A stretch of 64,000 nucleotides of DNA, taken from positions 1 through 64,000 of the forward strand of contig NZ_NFJR01000013.1 in assembly GCF_002159975.1 (NCBI RefSeq), written 5' to 3'. This DNA is from Barnesiella sp. An22. GTDB taxonomy: Bacteria > Bacteroidota > Bacteroidia > Bacteroidales > Barnesiellaceae. Made by a program: the position numbers and the translations under genes. Of this stretch, positions 1 to 7,149 are shown piece by piece; the first letter of the stretch is position 1, and each line of letters starts with the position of its first letter. The notes beneath the pieces are model-generated. The model had not been told where the DNA came from. It saw only the letters and a program-made list of their open reading frames with translations, and did not search any database.

Positions 1-209
1 TAAAAGCACAATTTTGTTCCTGTTTTGTTTCTCAATAAAATCAAATAAATTTATAATATATTGATTATCATTCTATTGGGTGATATAATTTTGGAAGATT
101 GAATTTTTTTCCCAATAATTACATATGTATCATTGGCGGGATCGAAACTTAAATTTAAATCTTTAAGATTTCTAAATTCTGAAGTGATTTTTAGTGTTAA
201 TAGCTTCAT
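1..209 (-). pseudogene. Remnant of an AAA/SMC-like ATPase gene (N-terminus only)
   Basis: An ATG at 209 lies one base after the stop of the methylase gene, as in a tight operon. The first 33 codons read MKLLTLKITSEFRNLKDLNL and then SFDPANDTYVIIG, the typical first strand of RecF/SMC-like AAA ATPases that normally runs into a Walker A loop (GxxGxGKS/T). Here the P-loop is absent: the frame runs through a 7-A tract (near 110) into unrelated codons and stops at 51. Shifting by one at that tract opens another frame that hits a TAG and then stays open to the window edge. This suggests a frameshifted or internally deleted gene. The rest lies outside the window, so the call is tentative. In intact systems such ATPases often accompany type I-like methylases. 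Confidence 0.42.
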
Positions 210-210
210 A

Positions 211-2724
211 TTAAGAGAAAATCTTATTGTTGAAGTACTCAATATTTTCTCGCATCTGTTCTTCTAAAGATGCCTGCATTTTCCTAATTTCTAAAATCTT
301 TGCAATAAGTTTGCGCTGCTCGTCAATTGATGGCAAAGCTATAAGTGTGTTCTCAAAAACCTTTTGAGATAATCTTCTTCTTCCAGTTGTTCCACTACTT
401 GAGTTAGAGAACTGATTCAATATGGCTTCATTGGTTAATACCAATTCTAAATATTCTGGAACTATTTTAGTTGTGTCAATATTATAAACCATAAAATCAG
501 GAGTAACAATAGCTCCTTCAAGTGATGAGTTCACAATACCAAAAGCTGCGCTTTTTCCATCAATTTTTGAGATGATAAACTGTCCTTCTTTTACGCGAGT
601 TTGACGTTTTGTTCCAATTTGAGAGCCTATAACTATATCGCGTTCCTGAATACCTTTGTTGAATAGTTTTACTGTCAAACGAGTGTATTCAATATTAGGT
701 TCAACATATATAACATCTTTGCTCAATGATACGACACTTCCAATCTTTACTTTCTTATATATAGGATTATAATTAATATTTGTTACGTCGAAAACAGACT
801 TAACACTCCAATTAGATAAATCCGAACGATTAACTATTTTTGTATAAGTCATATTTGACATAACTTTTCCACTTAACCAAGAAGAAACTTCTTTAGCTGC
901 TATTGGCAATTCTTCATTTTGTGAAGGTAAACCAGTAGAAGAAATTCCGGCATCATTGACTTTCGTAACTGATAGCAGATAATCTTTCTCTGGCATCTCG
1001 CCGTCCTTGAGCTTTTCTATAAAAACAAGACTTGGTTTTATGTTTGCACCAGATGACAGGAATACATCTGCAGGAATTGAGGTAATATTGAGTATTCTGG
1101 CTCGCGTTTCTATAAATCTACGAACACGTTCCAATGCTGGATTATCCAGCACTCCTTCTGGTAATACAATACCTGCTCGTTTACCAGGCTTTAATAAGTT
1201 TATACAACGTTCAATGAATAAGATTTCGGTACTATTGTTGTTGATTTTATATAAATCTAATATGCGTTTCCCTATTTTTTTATCCTTGCCAATTTCTTGT
1301 GCATAATTTTTTATAGGGATATATACATTACTAATGTATTCGCTACCATACAAATTCTCATATAAAGTTTTTTCTCTATCTGTAGGAATATCTGAGTCAG
1401 TAATACGCATATCCTTTTCAACATGGGCTCCGAAAGGTGGATTTATAAGGATTATATCAAAGTTGTTGTCATAAACTCCTCCTACATTAAGAAGTCCATC
1501 GTGAAGATAAACTCCAACATGTCCATCACCGTGCATTATCATGTTCATTTTAGAAGTCCTGGCCATACGGGCGTTGGCATCTACTCCAAAGAAATAGTCA
1601 TGACATAGTTTATGATAACGACTTCCTTCAATTGTCTTATCACATTCACATAGTAAATTATTGATTCTACTTTGTCTTTCAGAGTCTGATAGATTCAAAT
1701 TGTCCATCAATGTTGCAATCTGATTATGAATATCTTGATCAATCTCATTCTGAACATGTTCAAAAGCTCTAATCAAGAATCCTCCACTTCCACAACAAGG
1801 GTCGCATACCTTGTCTCCTTCTTTTACATTCAACACTTCAACCATATAATTAACTATGGTCCTTGGCGTAAAAAATTGTCCTAATTCCCCACGGAAAGTT
1901 TTTCCTAGAAACAGTTCAAATGCAATACCCTTTATGTCATCAGAGGTATCATACAACTCGACATTGCTTAACTCTTCCAAAATAAGTAAGAAACTCTCTC
2001 TGCGAATTCTTATTCTATCTTCTGAGTCAAAAAGACCATCGGCTGAATATGTTTCCTTAACTTTGTTAAATAAATATTGGATGTAGTCTATTTCCCCATT
2101 ATATGACAGCTCATCTTTTATGAATTTATCTTTGCTATAAACGAGTTCCTCTTTTGCATCACGTTCATACAGCATCTTTATAAATAAAATTTTGCTTATT
2201 TCATCAAATGCAGCTTCTGGAGAAAGTTTATCCACATTACGTATGATATTGTGACAACGAGTTAAGGTTTTCAAAAACTTATCTTTTGAATAACCTCTCA
2301 CTTTATTTACAAATAGAGCTAAATTGTCGTCTGAAATAATATCCTGAGCTGAGGGAAAATCACTAATACGTTCTATTTTCAGAGGTCTGGCATTTCTATC
2401 AATATAAAAGACTTTTGTTTCCTTAAGATTATGTGCAACATAAAATGCCATGTCATTAAGGACTGCCTGCTTATATTGTTCAAAATAATCTTCGGCTTTA
2501 ATTTTTATGTGTTCAGCCTTACATGCAACAAGAACATAAATATCTGGAGCGAGCCCTGATTTTTTATCTTCAGGACTACGCCATATTGCAATATCTGCAA
2601 TTGATGTTGGAGAAACCGTTACATTAAACTCCATCTGTTCTGGTAAATATCCATAAGAATCTACCAAACGTTGGAAAAAAGTTTCTGCCAACTTCTGTTT
2701 ACTCTGATTTATATCTGCTCTCAT
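211..2724 (-). CDS. Fused restriction-like / N-6 adenine DNA methylase / specificity protein (type I or IIG-like)
   Basis: Single 837-residue polypeptide combining three R-M modules. Residues about 1-120 resemble the HsdR N-terminal PD-(D/E)xK fold: D44 sits in SIADIAIW, and the expected ExK position reads A67-C68-K69, so the usual catalytic glutamate is an alanine. Residues about 165-480 are an HsdM-like adenine methylase with the SAM motif DPCCGSGG at 308-315 and the catalytic NPPF at 428-431. The C-terminal ~200 residues look like one HsdS target-recognition half with a coiled tail (EQRKLIAKILEI). It probably methylates adenine in a site set by the single TRD; cleavage by this polypeptide is doubtful. 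The reading frame extends to 2823, but a good promoter lies inside that extension, so the ATG at 2724 is preferred. Low GC unlike the core genes implies transfer. Confidence 0.8.
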   Translation of the reverse strand: MRADINQSKQKLAETFFQRLVDSYGYLPEQMEFNVTVSPTSIADIAIWRSPEDKKSGLAPDIYVLVACKAEHIKIKAEDYFEQYKQAVLNDMAFYVAHNLKETKVFYIDRNARPLKIERISDFPSAQDIISDDNLALFVNKVRGYSKDKFLKTLTRCHNIIRNVDKLSPEAAFDEISKILFIKMLYERDAKEELVYSKDKFIKDELSYNGEIDYIQYLFNKVKETYSADGLFDSEDRIRIRRESFLLILEELSNVELYDTSDDIKGIAFELFLGKTFRGELGQFFTPRTIVNYMVEVLNVKEGDKVCDPCCGSGGFLIRAFEHVQNEIDQDIHNQIATLMDNLNLSDSERQSRINNLLCECDKTIEGSRYHKLCHDYFFGVDANARMARTSKMNMIMHGDGHVGVYLHDGLLNVGGVYDNNFDIILINPPFGAHVEKDMRITDSDIPTDREKTLYENLYGSEYISNVYIPIKNYAQEIGKDKKIGKRILDLYKINNNSTEILFIERCINLLKPGKRAGIVLPEGVLDNPALERVRRFIETRARILNITSIPADVFLSSGANIKPSLVFIEKLKDGEMPEKDYLLSVTKVNDAGISSTGLPSQNEELPIAAKEVSSWLSGKVMSNMTYTKIVNRSDLSNWSVKSVFDVTNINYNPIYKKVKIGSVVSLSKDVIYVEPNIEYTRLTVKLFNKGIQERDIVIGSQIGTKRQTRVKEGQFIISKIDGKSAAFGIVNSSLEGAIVTPDFMVYNIDTTKIVPEYLELVLTNEAILNQFSNSSSGTTGRRRLSQKVFENTLIALPSIDEQRKLIAKILEIRKMQASLEEQMRENIEYFNNKIFS

Positions 2725-2789
2725 TGAAACTATGTTCGTATTATTTTTGATGAAGTATTGACTTTGCCATACAATACCCCAATTAATTA

Positions 2790-2821
2790 CAAAATTACTA
2801 ATATTTTGCAGCACTTGCAAC
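2790..2821 (-). promoter_or_regulatory. Predicted promoter of the methylase gene
   Basis: On the minus strand GTTG is followed by exactly 20 bases and then TAATTTTG, matching the Bacteroidetes TTTG-N19/20-TAnnTTTG form. The start would fall near 2783, leaving a leader of about 60 nt to the ATG at 2724 and arguing against the longer frame opening at 2823. Confidence 0.5.
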
Positions 2822-2824
2822 ATT

Positions 2825-3142
2825 TGTAGGATTCATTCTTTATTTAAGAAGCATATTTTAGCAAAACGACAGAAATAGTTAGTTTTTTCGTTCTATGATG
2901 CTTTATTCTCATCATAGAACCATCACACAGCAATATCTTCATTTTTTATAGACATAAAAATATTGTAGGAGTAATTAATAACCAACCCACGTTAATTTAA
3001 TAAAGAAATCTATGATATGAAATCATTAGATGTATTATTTTATTGAATAAATACTATCTTTGCATTTAATAAGAGTGTTCTTTGGATTGACGCAAGACAT
3101 AGTAAAATATAAAGCTTAGCTCGTTTCTAAATCGTTACCTTC
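2825..3142. other. AT-rich intergenic region between methylase and integrase remnant
   Basis: No gene is supported here. It contains a perfect 11-bp inverted repeat (2890-2920), and on the plus strand a good -7 element TATCTTTG at 3055-3062 without a convincing -33 box. Nothing downstream of that element on the plus strand is open, so if it is a promoter it is orphaned, as would be expected after a rearrangement that also removed the integrase 3' end. Confidence 0.5.
2890..2920. repeat. Perfect 11-bp inverted repeat upstream of the methylase promoter
   Basis: GTTCTATGATG (2890-2900) and CATCATAGAAC (2910-2920) are perfect reverse complements separated by 9 bases. Neither side is followed by a T tract, so it is not an obvious terminator. 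A regulator-binding site or recombination site is possible. Confidence 0.5.
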
Positions 3143-4381
3143 TTAATAAATCAATTCGTATAAACCGCTTATTTTCAGAGAATATGGTAAAAGGTAATGC
3201 CGGGCTGCGTGCATCGAGAGACTAAACGGAAGGCCGATCTGCTCACCGACAACTGCCAGCGACTGATTGATGCATTTCGTGGCATTGTTGCGGGCTTTGT
3301 ACAGTGCCTCCGCATCATCCAGATCCAAAGTCTCTTTTACAAGGTTGAACACATACCGGCATCCCTCACGTTTTTCCCGCCATTGCTGTAATATATGTAA
3401 TGCAGGTTCAGTAAGGGGTATGACATGTCGTTTGTTTGTCTTTATCATAATCTTCCGCAACTCTTTCCTTGCGAAGTCAATATGTTTCCATTGCAGGGTC
3501 ATCACATCCACTACACGGAGACCGCAGGCGTGGAACGCAAAGAAGAACATTTCCAGAAATTCTTTTCTGCGCGGTTCAGTACAGGTCTTGTAATATTCAA
3601 GCAATGCTGCCATCTGTTCCTTACTTAGACTTTTGCCGTCAAACTCTGCTTCTTCTTCAGAAAGCGATACCTTAGTCACAATGCGCATATCCTGAATCCT
3701 TGCATTGACGGCAGGTTCCATCATGCCCATTTCACAAGCGTATGCACATGCTTTTAATATCGGAGTCAGAGAGTGGTTGATAGTGGCATCACTATTCTGC
3801 TTGATTTCCCTGCGCCACGATATATAACTGTCTAACAGATCCGGAGTCATATCGCCTACATAAATGCTGTCAGAACGATAGGTTCCCTGTCGGGTAGCCC
3901 TCAGGAATGTCTGGAATATATTCATGCAGCTCTTTCCGTTTTCATACCGGCTCCTTCCGATTCTGTTTCTTGCATAGTCAGATGAAAGACGTTCCAATGT
4001 AAACTCTACGAAGTCCTTCCCTTGATCACGACGCGCAAGAGGTTTGTCCGCAAGAAAGCCGGATACGACATCAGCGGTTATCTGATTAGGATGTTTTTCG
4101 TTATATTCGGCAAGTTGTGAATCTATACGTTCAACACGTGCCAGCAATAGCTGGTTAAGCCGTTTGGATTCAGCACCATGACTTGCACGTATTTCACCCC
4201 GTCCCTGATTGCCGTTCTGGTTCCAGTCCGCAACCTTGACAAAGACATTCGTTGTCTTACGGATTACCTGCCTGTTCCAAGTGTATTCCAACTCGACAGG
4301 ATAGGCTTTTTCCTTGTCAACCACTTTCGGCGTGCGAAGGCGGTATTTGCCCAATGGATATAGTCTTTTCGGTCTTCCCAT
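3143..4381 (-). pseudogene. Tyrosine recombinase (phage/conjugative-transposon type integrase), C-terminally truncated
   Basis: 412-residue frame with the layout of Bacteroidetes integrases: an arm-binding-like N-terminus, a SAM-like core-binding domain (about residues 100-200), then the catalytic domain. The first catalytic Arg lies in ACGLRVVDV, a Lys-containing beta-hairpin reads MIKTNKRHVIPL, and the HxxR box is SMHAARH. The frame then ends after about 17 unrelated residues (ending LYELIY), so the second His/Trp and the Tyr nucleophile are missing. Other frames do not restore an LLGH...Y tail. The protein should be unable to recombine DNA. The ATG at 4381 is preferred over 4441 because GGGAGG precedes it by about 8 bases. 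It probably mobilised the adjacent island and is now decaying. Confidence 0.72.
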
Positions 4382-4418
4382 ATGCTTTTCCTCCCAATTT
4401 AATATTCCTGAGGAGAAA

Positions 4419-4446
4419 CAAAGGTAATGTATTTTAGACAAACAAA
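4419..4446 (-). promoter_or_regulatory. Possible integrase promoter
   Basis: Minus-strand TACCTTTG (4426-4419) matches the Bacteroidetes -7 box. The nearest TTTG upstream is at 4446-4443, only 16 bases away, and lies inside the first copy of the 16-bp direct repeat, so repeat-binding proteins could affect this promoter. Confidence 0.4.
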
Positions 4447-4529
4447 ACCTGTTTTCAAGAAGAAAAGCCGCAATTTAGACAAACAAAACGCACCATATAA
4501 CGCCATAAAACACCAGCGCGACAAACAAA
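4433..4529. repeat. Regularly spaced direct repeats at the island edge
   Basis: TTTAGACAAACAAAAC occurs exactly at 4433-4448 and 4474-4489. A third shorter copy of the core GACAAACAAA is at 4520-4529. Core starts are at 4437, 4478 and 4520, i.e. 41 and 42 bp apart, about four helical turns. The position, between the integrase promoter and the core chromosome, fits integrase arm-type sites or an attachment region; this is inference. Confidence 0.55.
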
Positions 4530-4552
4530 TTTTCATTGTTTATCGCGCTGGT
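4512..4552 (-). terminator. Hairpin terminator downstream of the DUF2795-like gene
   Basis: 17-bp arms ACCAGCGCGACAAACAA (4512-4528) and TTGTTTATCGCGCTGGT (4536-4552) match at 16 positions around a 7-base loop. On the minus strand the stem is followed by GTTTTATGG. It lies 30 bases past the stop at 4582. Confidence 0.6.
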
Positions 4553-4581
4553 ATTTAATTGTTTAGTCTATTCGAAGAGCA

Positions 4582-4803
4582 TCAATACTCTTCCTCGTTG
4601 AAGAAGAAGTCTTCTTTGCTGGGGTAGTCGGGCCAAATATCTTCGATACATTCATAGGTCTCCCCTTCGTCTTCCATCTCCTGCAAGTTTTCGATAACTT
4701 CAAGAGGTGCCCCGGAACGCATAGCGTAGTCGATCAACTCCTCTTTTGTTGCAGGCCAAGGTGCGTCTTCGAGTTTCGATGCTAATTCCAATGTCCAGTA
4801 CAT
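4582..4803 (-). CDS. Small conserved acidic protein, DUF2795-like
   Basis: 73 residues, strongly acidic, with the segment APWPATKEELIDYAMRSGAP followed by an Asp/Glu-rich C-terminus ending FFFNEEEY. This closely resembles the short DUF2795-type proteins conserved in Bacteroidales; their biochemical role is unknown. It has no signal peptide or membrane segment and is expected to be cytoplasmic. It is the first gene with core-like composition after the island, has its own promoter (4851-4881) inside the 3' end of the adenosyltransferase gene, and ends at a strong hairpin. The start is the only ATG that gives the full conserved N-terminus. Confidence 0.75.
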   Translation of the reverse strand: MYWTLELASKLEDAPWPATKEELIDYAMRSGAPLEVIENLQEMEDEGETYECIEDIWPDYPSKEDFFFNEEEY

Positions 4804-4850
4804 AGTGTTAAATTTTTAACTTGTTGATATGTCTTTCTATAAAATGTTCG

Positions 4851-4881
4851 CAAAAATAGCTCATTTATTTTCATTAGCAAT
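4851..4881 (-). promoter_or_regulatory. Predicted promoter of the DUF2795-like gene
   Basis: Minus-strand ATTG, 19 bases, then TATTTTTG (4858-4851). The -33 side overlaps the last codons of the upstream adenosyltransferase gene, and the leader to the ATG at 4803 would be about 40 nt. Confidence 0.55.
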
Positions 4882-5434
4882 CTTTATCCCAGAAAATTTC
4901 GTCTTGTTTTTTGACATAATTGTTAAATCGCGCTAAAACGAAGAAGTAGTCGGAGAGGCGATTGACAAATTTCAGGATGTTTTCGTCGACCAGAACCTCT
5001 TGGGCAACCTGGCAGATGCGGCGTTCGGCCCGGCGGCATACGGTGCGGCACACGTGGGCTTGAGCGGCGGCGGCTGTCCCGCCGGGCAGCAGGAAGGCGT
5101 GGAGCGGCGGCACGGTGGCATCGAGGGTGTCGATGCGGTTTTCGATGCGCTCGATGTCGGCGGGGTGCAGTCGGCTGGCATCGCGCAGTTGGGTGAACGA
5201 GGTGTCGGTGGCCAGGTAGGAGCCTACGACAAAGAGTTTGTTCTGTATGAAGAGGAGCAGGGCGTCGTCGTCGGGGTCGTTGCCCATCTGGCGCAGCAGG
5301 CCGATGTGGGCGTTGAGTTCGTCGATGGTGCCGTAGGCTTCGAGCCGCGGGTCGTTTTTCGAGATGCGCAGTCCGCCCACCAGCGAGGTGGTCCCTTTGT
5401 CGCCGGTGAGGGTGTAGAGGTTGCTTTTTTTCAT
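4874..5434 (-). CDS. Cob(I)alamin adenosyltransferase, PduO type
   Basis: 186 residues. The N-terminus LYTLTGDKGTTSLVGG carries the ATP-binding signature of PduO/MMAB adenosyltransferases, and the Arg/Asn-containing helix FVNRLSDYFFVLARFNN near residue 160 is the family's characteristic corrinoid/ATP site. The enzyme transfers adenosyl from ATP to cob(I)alamin to make coenzyme B12, needed in Bacteroidales by methylmalonyl-CoA mutase. It is cytoplasmic. The same frame stays open upstream to 5980, but the conserved domain begins at the ATG at 5434, 20 bases after the stop of the LOG-family gene, so the two genes probably share a transcript. Length is normal for the family. Confidence 0.9.
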   Translation of the reverse strand: MKKSNLYTLTGDKGTTSLVGGLRISKNDPRLEAYGTIDELNAHIGLLRQMGNDPDDDALLLFIQNKLFVVGSYLATDTSFTQLRDASRLHPADIERIENRIDTLDATVPPLHAFLLPGGTAAAAQAHVCRTVCRRAERRICQVAQEVLVDENILKFVNRLSDYFFVLARFNNYVKKQDEIFWDKDC

Positions 5435-5454
5435 ATCGCTGTCAGTTTGGGTTA

Positions 5455-6000
5455 TTAACGGTTTTGTTGCTCCAGTAGTTCGCAGCAGGCGCGGGCGTCG
5501 GGCACGACCTGGTAGAGGTCGGGGCGGTCGTATCGCAGGAAGCCTTGCCGACGCAGCAGGTCGAGCTGTTGCACGAGGGGTTCGAATATGCCCTGTGTGT
5601 TGCAGATGACGATGGGCTTGTCGTGGTGACCGAGCATCTTGGTGGTGATGGCATCGAAGAGTTCGTCGATGGTGCCGATGCCGCCGGGCAGAGCCACGAT
5701 GATGTCGCCCTGCTCGATGAGGCGCCGCTTGCGGTCGCCCATGTCGTCGGTGGTGATGAGCTCGGTAGGTTGCTGGCTCGACCGTCCCAGGTGGGCGATG
5801 TGGCTGGTGATGATGCCCAGCACGGGGCTGCCGTTGTTGCGGGCGCACCGGGCCACAATCTCCATGAGTCCGCCATTGGCCCCGCCGTAGACCAGCCGGT
5901 AGCCGTGGGTCCCTATCCATTGGCCCAGCACCTCGGCCTCGTGCTTGTAGTCGGGGGCGATGGCATCGGAGGCCGAGCAAAATACGGTAATGCTTTGCAT
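5455..6000 (-). CDS. LOG family protein (putative nucleoside 5'-monophosphate phosphoribohydrolase)
   Basis: 181 residues with a Rossmann-type fold. The family signature PGGIGTIDELF (PGGxGTxxE) lies near residue 95 and LVYGGANGGLMEIVA near residue 35. LOG (TIGR00730-like) enzymes release the base from nucleoside monophosphates, including cytokinin precursors in plants and some bacteria; the bacterial substrate here cannot be read from sequence. The ATG at 6000 is chosen over the frame opening at 6048 because two residues later the conserved strand ITVFCSASD begins and a near-perfect promoter sits at 6018-6049. It is followed by the adenosyltransferase gene in the same direction. Confidence 0.87.
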   Translation of the reverse strand: MQSITVFCSASDAIAPDYKHEAEVLGQWIGTHGYRLVYGGANGGLMEIVARCARNNGSPVLGIITSHIAHLGRSSQQPTELITTDDMGDRKRRLIEQGDIIVALPGGIGTIDELFDAITTKMLGHHDKPIVICNTQGIFEPLVQQLDLLRRQGFLRYDRPDLYQVVPDARACCELLEQQNR

Positions 6001-6017
6001 AGTGTCGTTTGTTTTTT

Positions 6018-6049
6018 CAAAGATAGTGAAAGGTGAGCGCAGAGGCAAA
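6018..6049 (-). promoter_or_regulatory. Promoter of the LOG-family gene (proximal)
   Basis: Minus-strand TTTG (6049-6046), exactly 20 bases, then TATCTTTG (6025-6018): a perfect Bacteroidetes promoter. The ATG is 17 bases after the -7 box, so the leader is very short. Confidence 0.75.
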
Positions 6050-6060
6050 TGAAAACCATG

Positions 6061-6108
6061 TTTTCAAATTTGACTATGCCGAACTGCATCCTATCTTATC
6101 CAAAGATA
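6061..6108. repeat. Dispersed ~48-bp repeat, copy A
   Basis: Begins TTTTCAAATTTGACTATGCC and ends CAAAGATA. Related sequences occur at 44526-44573 and 51307-51354. The last 34 bases (from TATGCCGAAC) differ from the 51321-51354 copy at only a handful of positions. Each copy lies just upstream of a minus-strand promoter. Confidence 0.6.
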
Positions 6109-6132
6109 GTGAAAGGTGGCTATCGAGACAAA
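6101..6132 (-). promoter_or_regulatory. Second, distal promoter-like element upstream of the LOG gene
   Basis: Minus-strand TTTG (6132-6129), exactly 20 bases, TATCTTTG (6108-6101). The 18 bases CAAAGATAGTGAAAGGTG are identical in the proximal and distal elements, so the pair looks like a duplicated promoter segment 83 bp apart. Confidence 0.6.
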
Positions 6133-6236
6133 TAGAAAATGAAATTTTCGATATATGGCCTCTTGTTCTATGAACGAGAGTAAGAGGCGAGATTATAAAT
6201 TGCGCTATAAGGTGTGGGGAAAATCCAGGATTTGCA

Positions 6237-6244
6237 TATATTTG
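6237..6244 (+). promoter_or_regulatory. -7 element upstream of the outer-membrane-like protein gene
   Basis: TATATTTG followed by CC fits the TAnnTTTG consensus. No clear -33 box is seen, and the gene's first ATG is 32 bases downstream. Confidence 0.4.
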
Positions 6245-6275
6245 CCACAGATGATTCCAGAACGAGTTGGATATA

Positions 6276-6983
6276 ATGGTTATGAGATTGAGCCGGTATT
6301 TGACGCTTTTATTTGTTTCCGTATGGTGCTGTGGACCTGCAGGGGTGTATGCGCAAGACGAGGCTTCGGCTTTTACGGCCGATTTGTACGGGGGGCTGTA
6401 CCTGAATAATGAACCGGCCTGGCAATTGGAGCCTTCCGTCAGCTGGCTTTTCCATAAGTATCTGGGCGTGTCACTTGGACTGGAATTGACCAGCCAATAC
6501 AATCAACCGAGCCGTCAGACTGTGATTGACGGGCATGAAGCCGAGCTTGCCGACAATGAGCGAAACATCGGATGGCTGATATTGAAGCCGTCGTTGGTCA
6601 TTAAATCTCCTGCTATCTGGGCGAGTGCGGATAACGACTGTCGTCTTTGGGTTCAGGCCGAGCCGGGGCTCAGTCTGGCGTGTCCGTTCCGAAACTCTTT
6701 GTCCTATGAAATCAAGCAGTTTTCGGGAGTCGTCAGCCAGACCGTAGATTACCGCACATTTCCCAATAAGGGGCTCCAGTGGTTCTACTGGAATGCCCGG
6801 GCCTCGATCAATTTTGCCATTGGTCGTTTTATATTCAGGGGCGGGTATTTTGTCTCGAATCTCGACTATTATTCCGGGCGGAGGAATATTATGCTGGACA
6901 ACGGGCAGAAGTTCTATGTGCCCAAGAGAGAGTTGAGCCAGAGTATCTTCCTGTCAATCGGTTATGCGTTTCATCACTTTTGA
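6276..6983 (+). CDS. Putative outer-membrane beta-barrel protein of unknown function
   Basis: About 235 residues with a signal peptide ending VYAQ (hydrophobic core YLTLLFVSVW). The mature part alternates short amphipathic strands rich in Tyr, Trp and Gly (for example LYGGLYLN, FIFRGGYFVS) and ends in aromatic residues (IGYAFHHF), as expected for a small outer-membrane barrel whose last residue is Phe. No catalytic motif is visible and I do not recognise a family. It stands alone, divergent from the LOG gene, with its own -7 box. The start could be 6276 or 6282; a TTG further upstream (6267) is less likely. Confidence 0.68.
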   Translation: MVMRLSRYLTLLFVSVWCCGPAGVYAQDEASAFTADLYGGLYLNNEPAWQLEPSVSWLFHKYLGVSLGLELTSQYNQPSRQTVIDGHEAELADNERNIGWLILKPSLVIKSPAIWASADNDCRLWVQAEPGLSLACPFRNSLSYEIKQFSGVVSQTVDYRTFPNKGLQWFYWNARASINFAIGRFIFRGGYFVSNLDYYSGRRNIMLDNGQKFYVPKRELSQSIFLSIGYAFHHF

Positions 6984-7090
6984 AGGTCGATGATAAATCC
7001 CTTCCTACGAACAGTTTCTTGTCTTTCTTATTCAAAAAAGAATACGGAAAGAGGGTTCACCTGTATAGGGGCAGAATAATATCGCCGTTT

Positions 7091-7122
7091 TTTGTGGAAC
7101 GGGCGGGAATGTCGTATTTTTG
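7091..7122 (+). promoter_or_regulatory. Promoter of the M16 peptidase gene
   Basis: TTTG (7091-7094), 20 bases, TATTTTTG (7115-7122): a consensus Bacteroidetes promoter 28 bases before the chosen ATG at 7150. Confidence 0.72.
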
Positions 7123-7149
7123 CAGCTCCTAACAGAGGACGGTTTATTT

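Noticed and set aside
211-2823. Longer start (2823) for the methylase
   Set aside because: The extra 33 codons are not domain-like and contain a GTTG-N20-TAATTTTG promoter, so the ATG at 2724 is more likely.
4874-5980. A 368-codon minus-strand frame covering both the adenosyltransferase and LOG genes
   Set aside because: Only the part after 5434 is protein-like; the upstream part is an Arg/His/Pro-rich shadow of the LOG gene in another frame.
6267-6275. TTG start for the outer-membrane-like protein
   Set aside because: ATG codons at 6276 and 6282 give a normal signal peptide; no ribosome-binding site supports the TTG.
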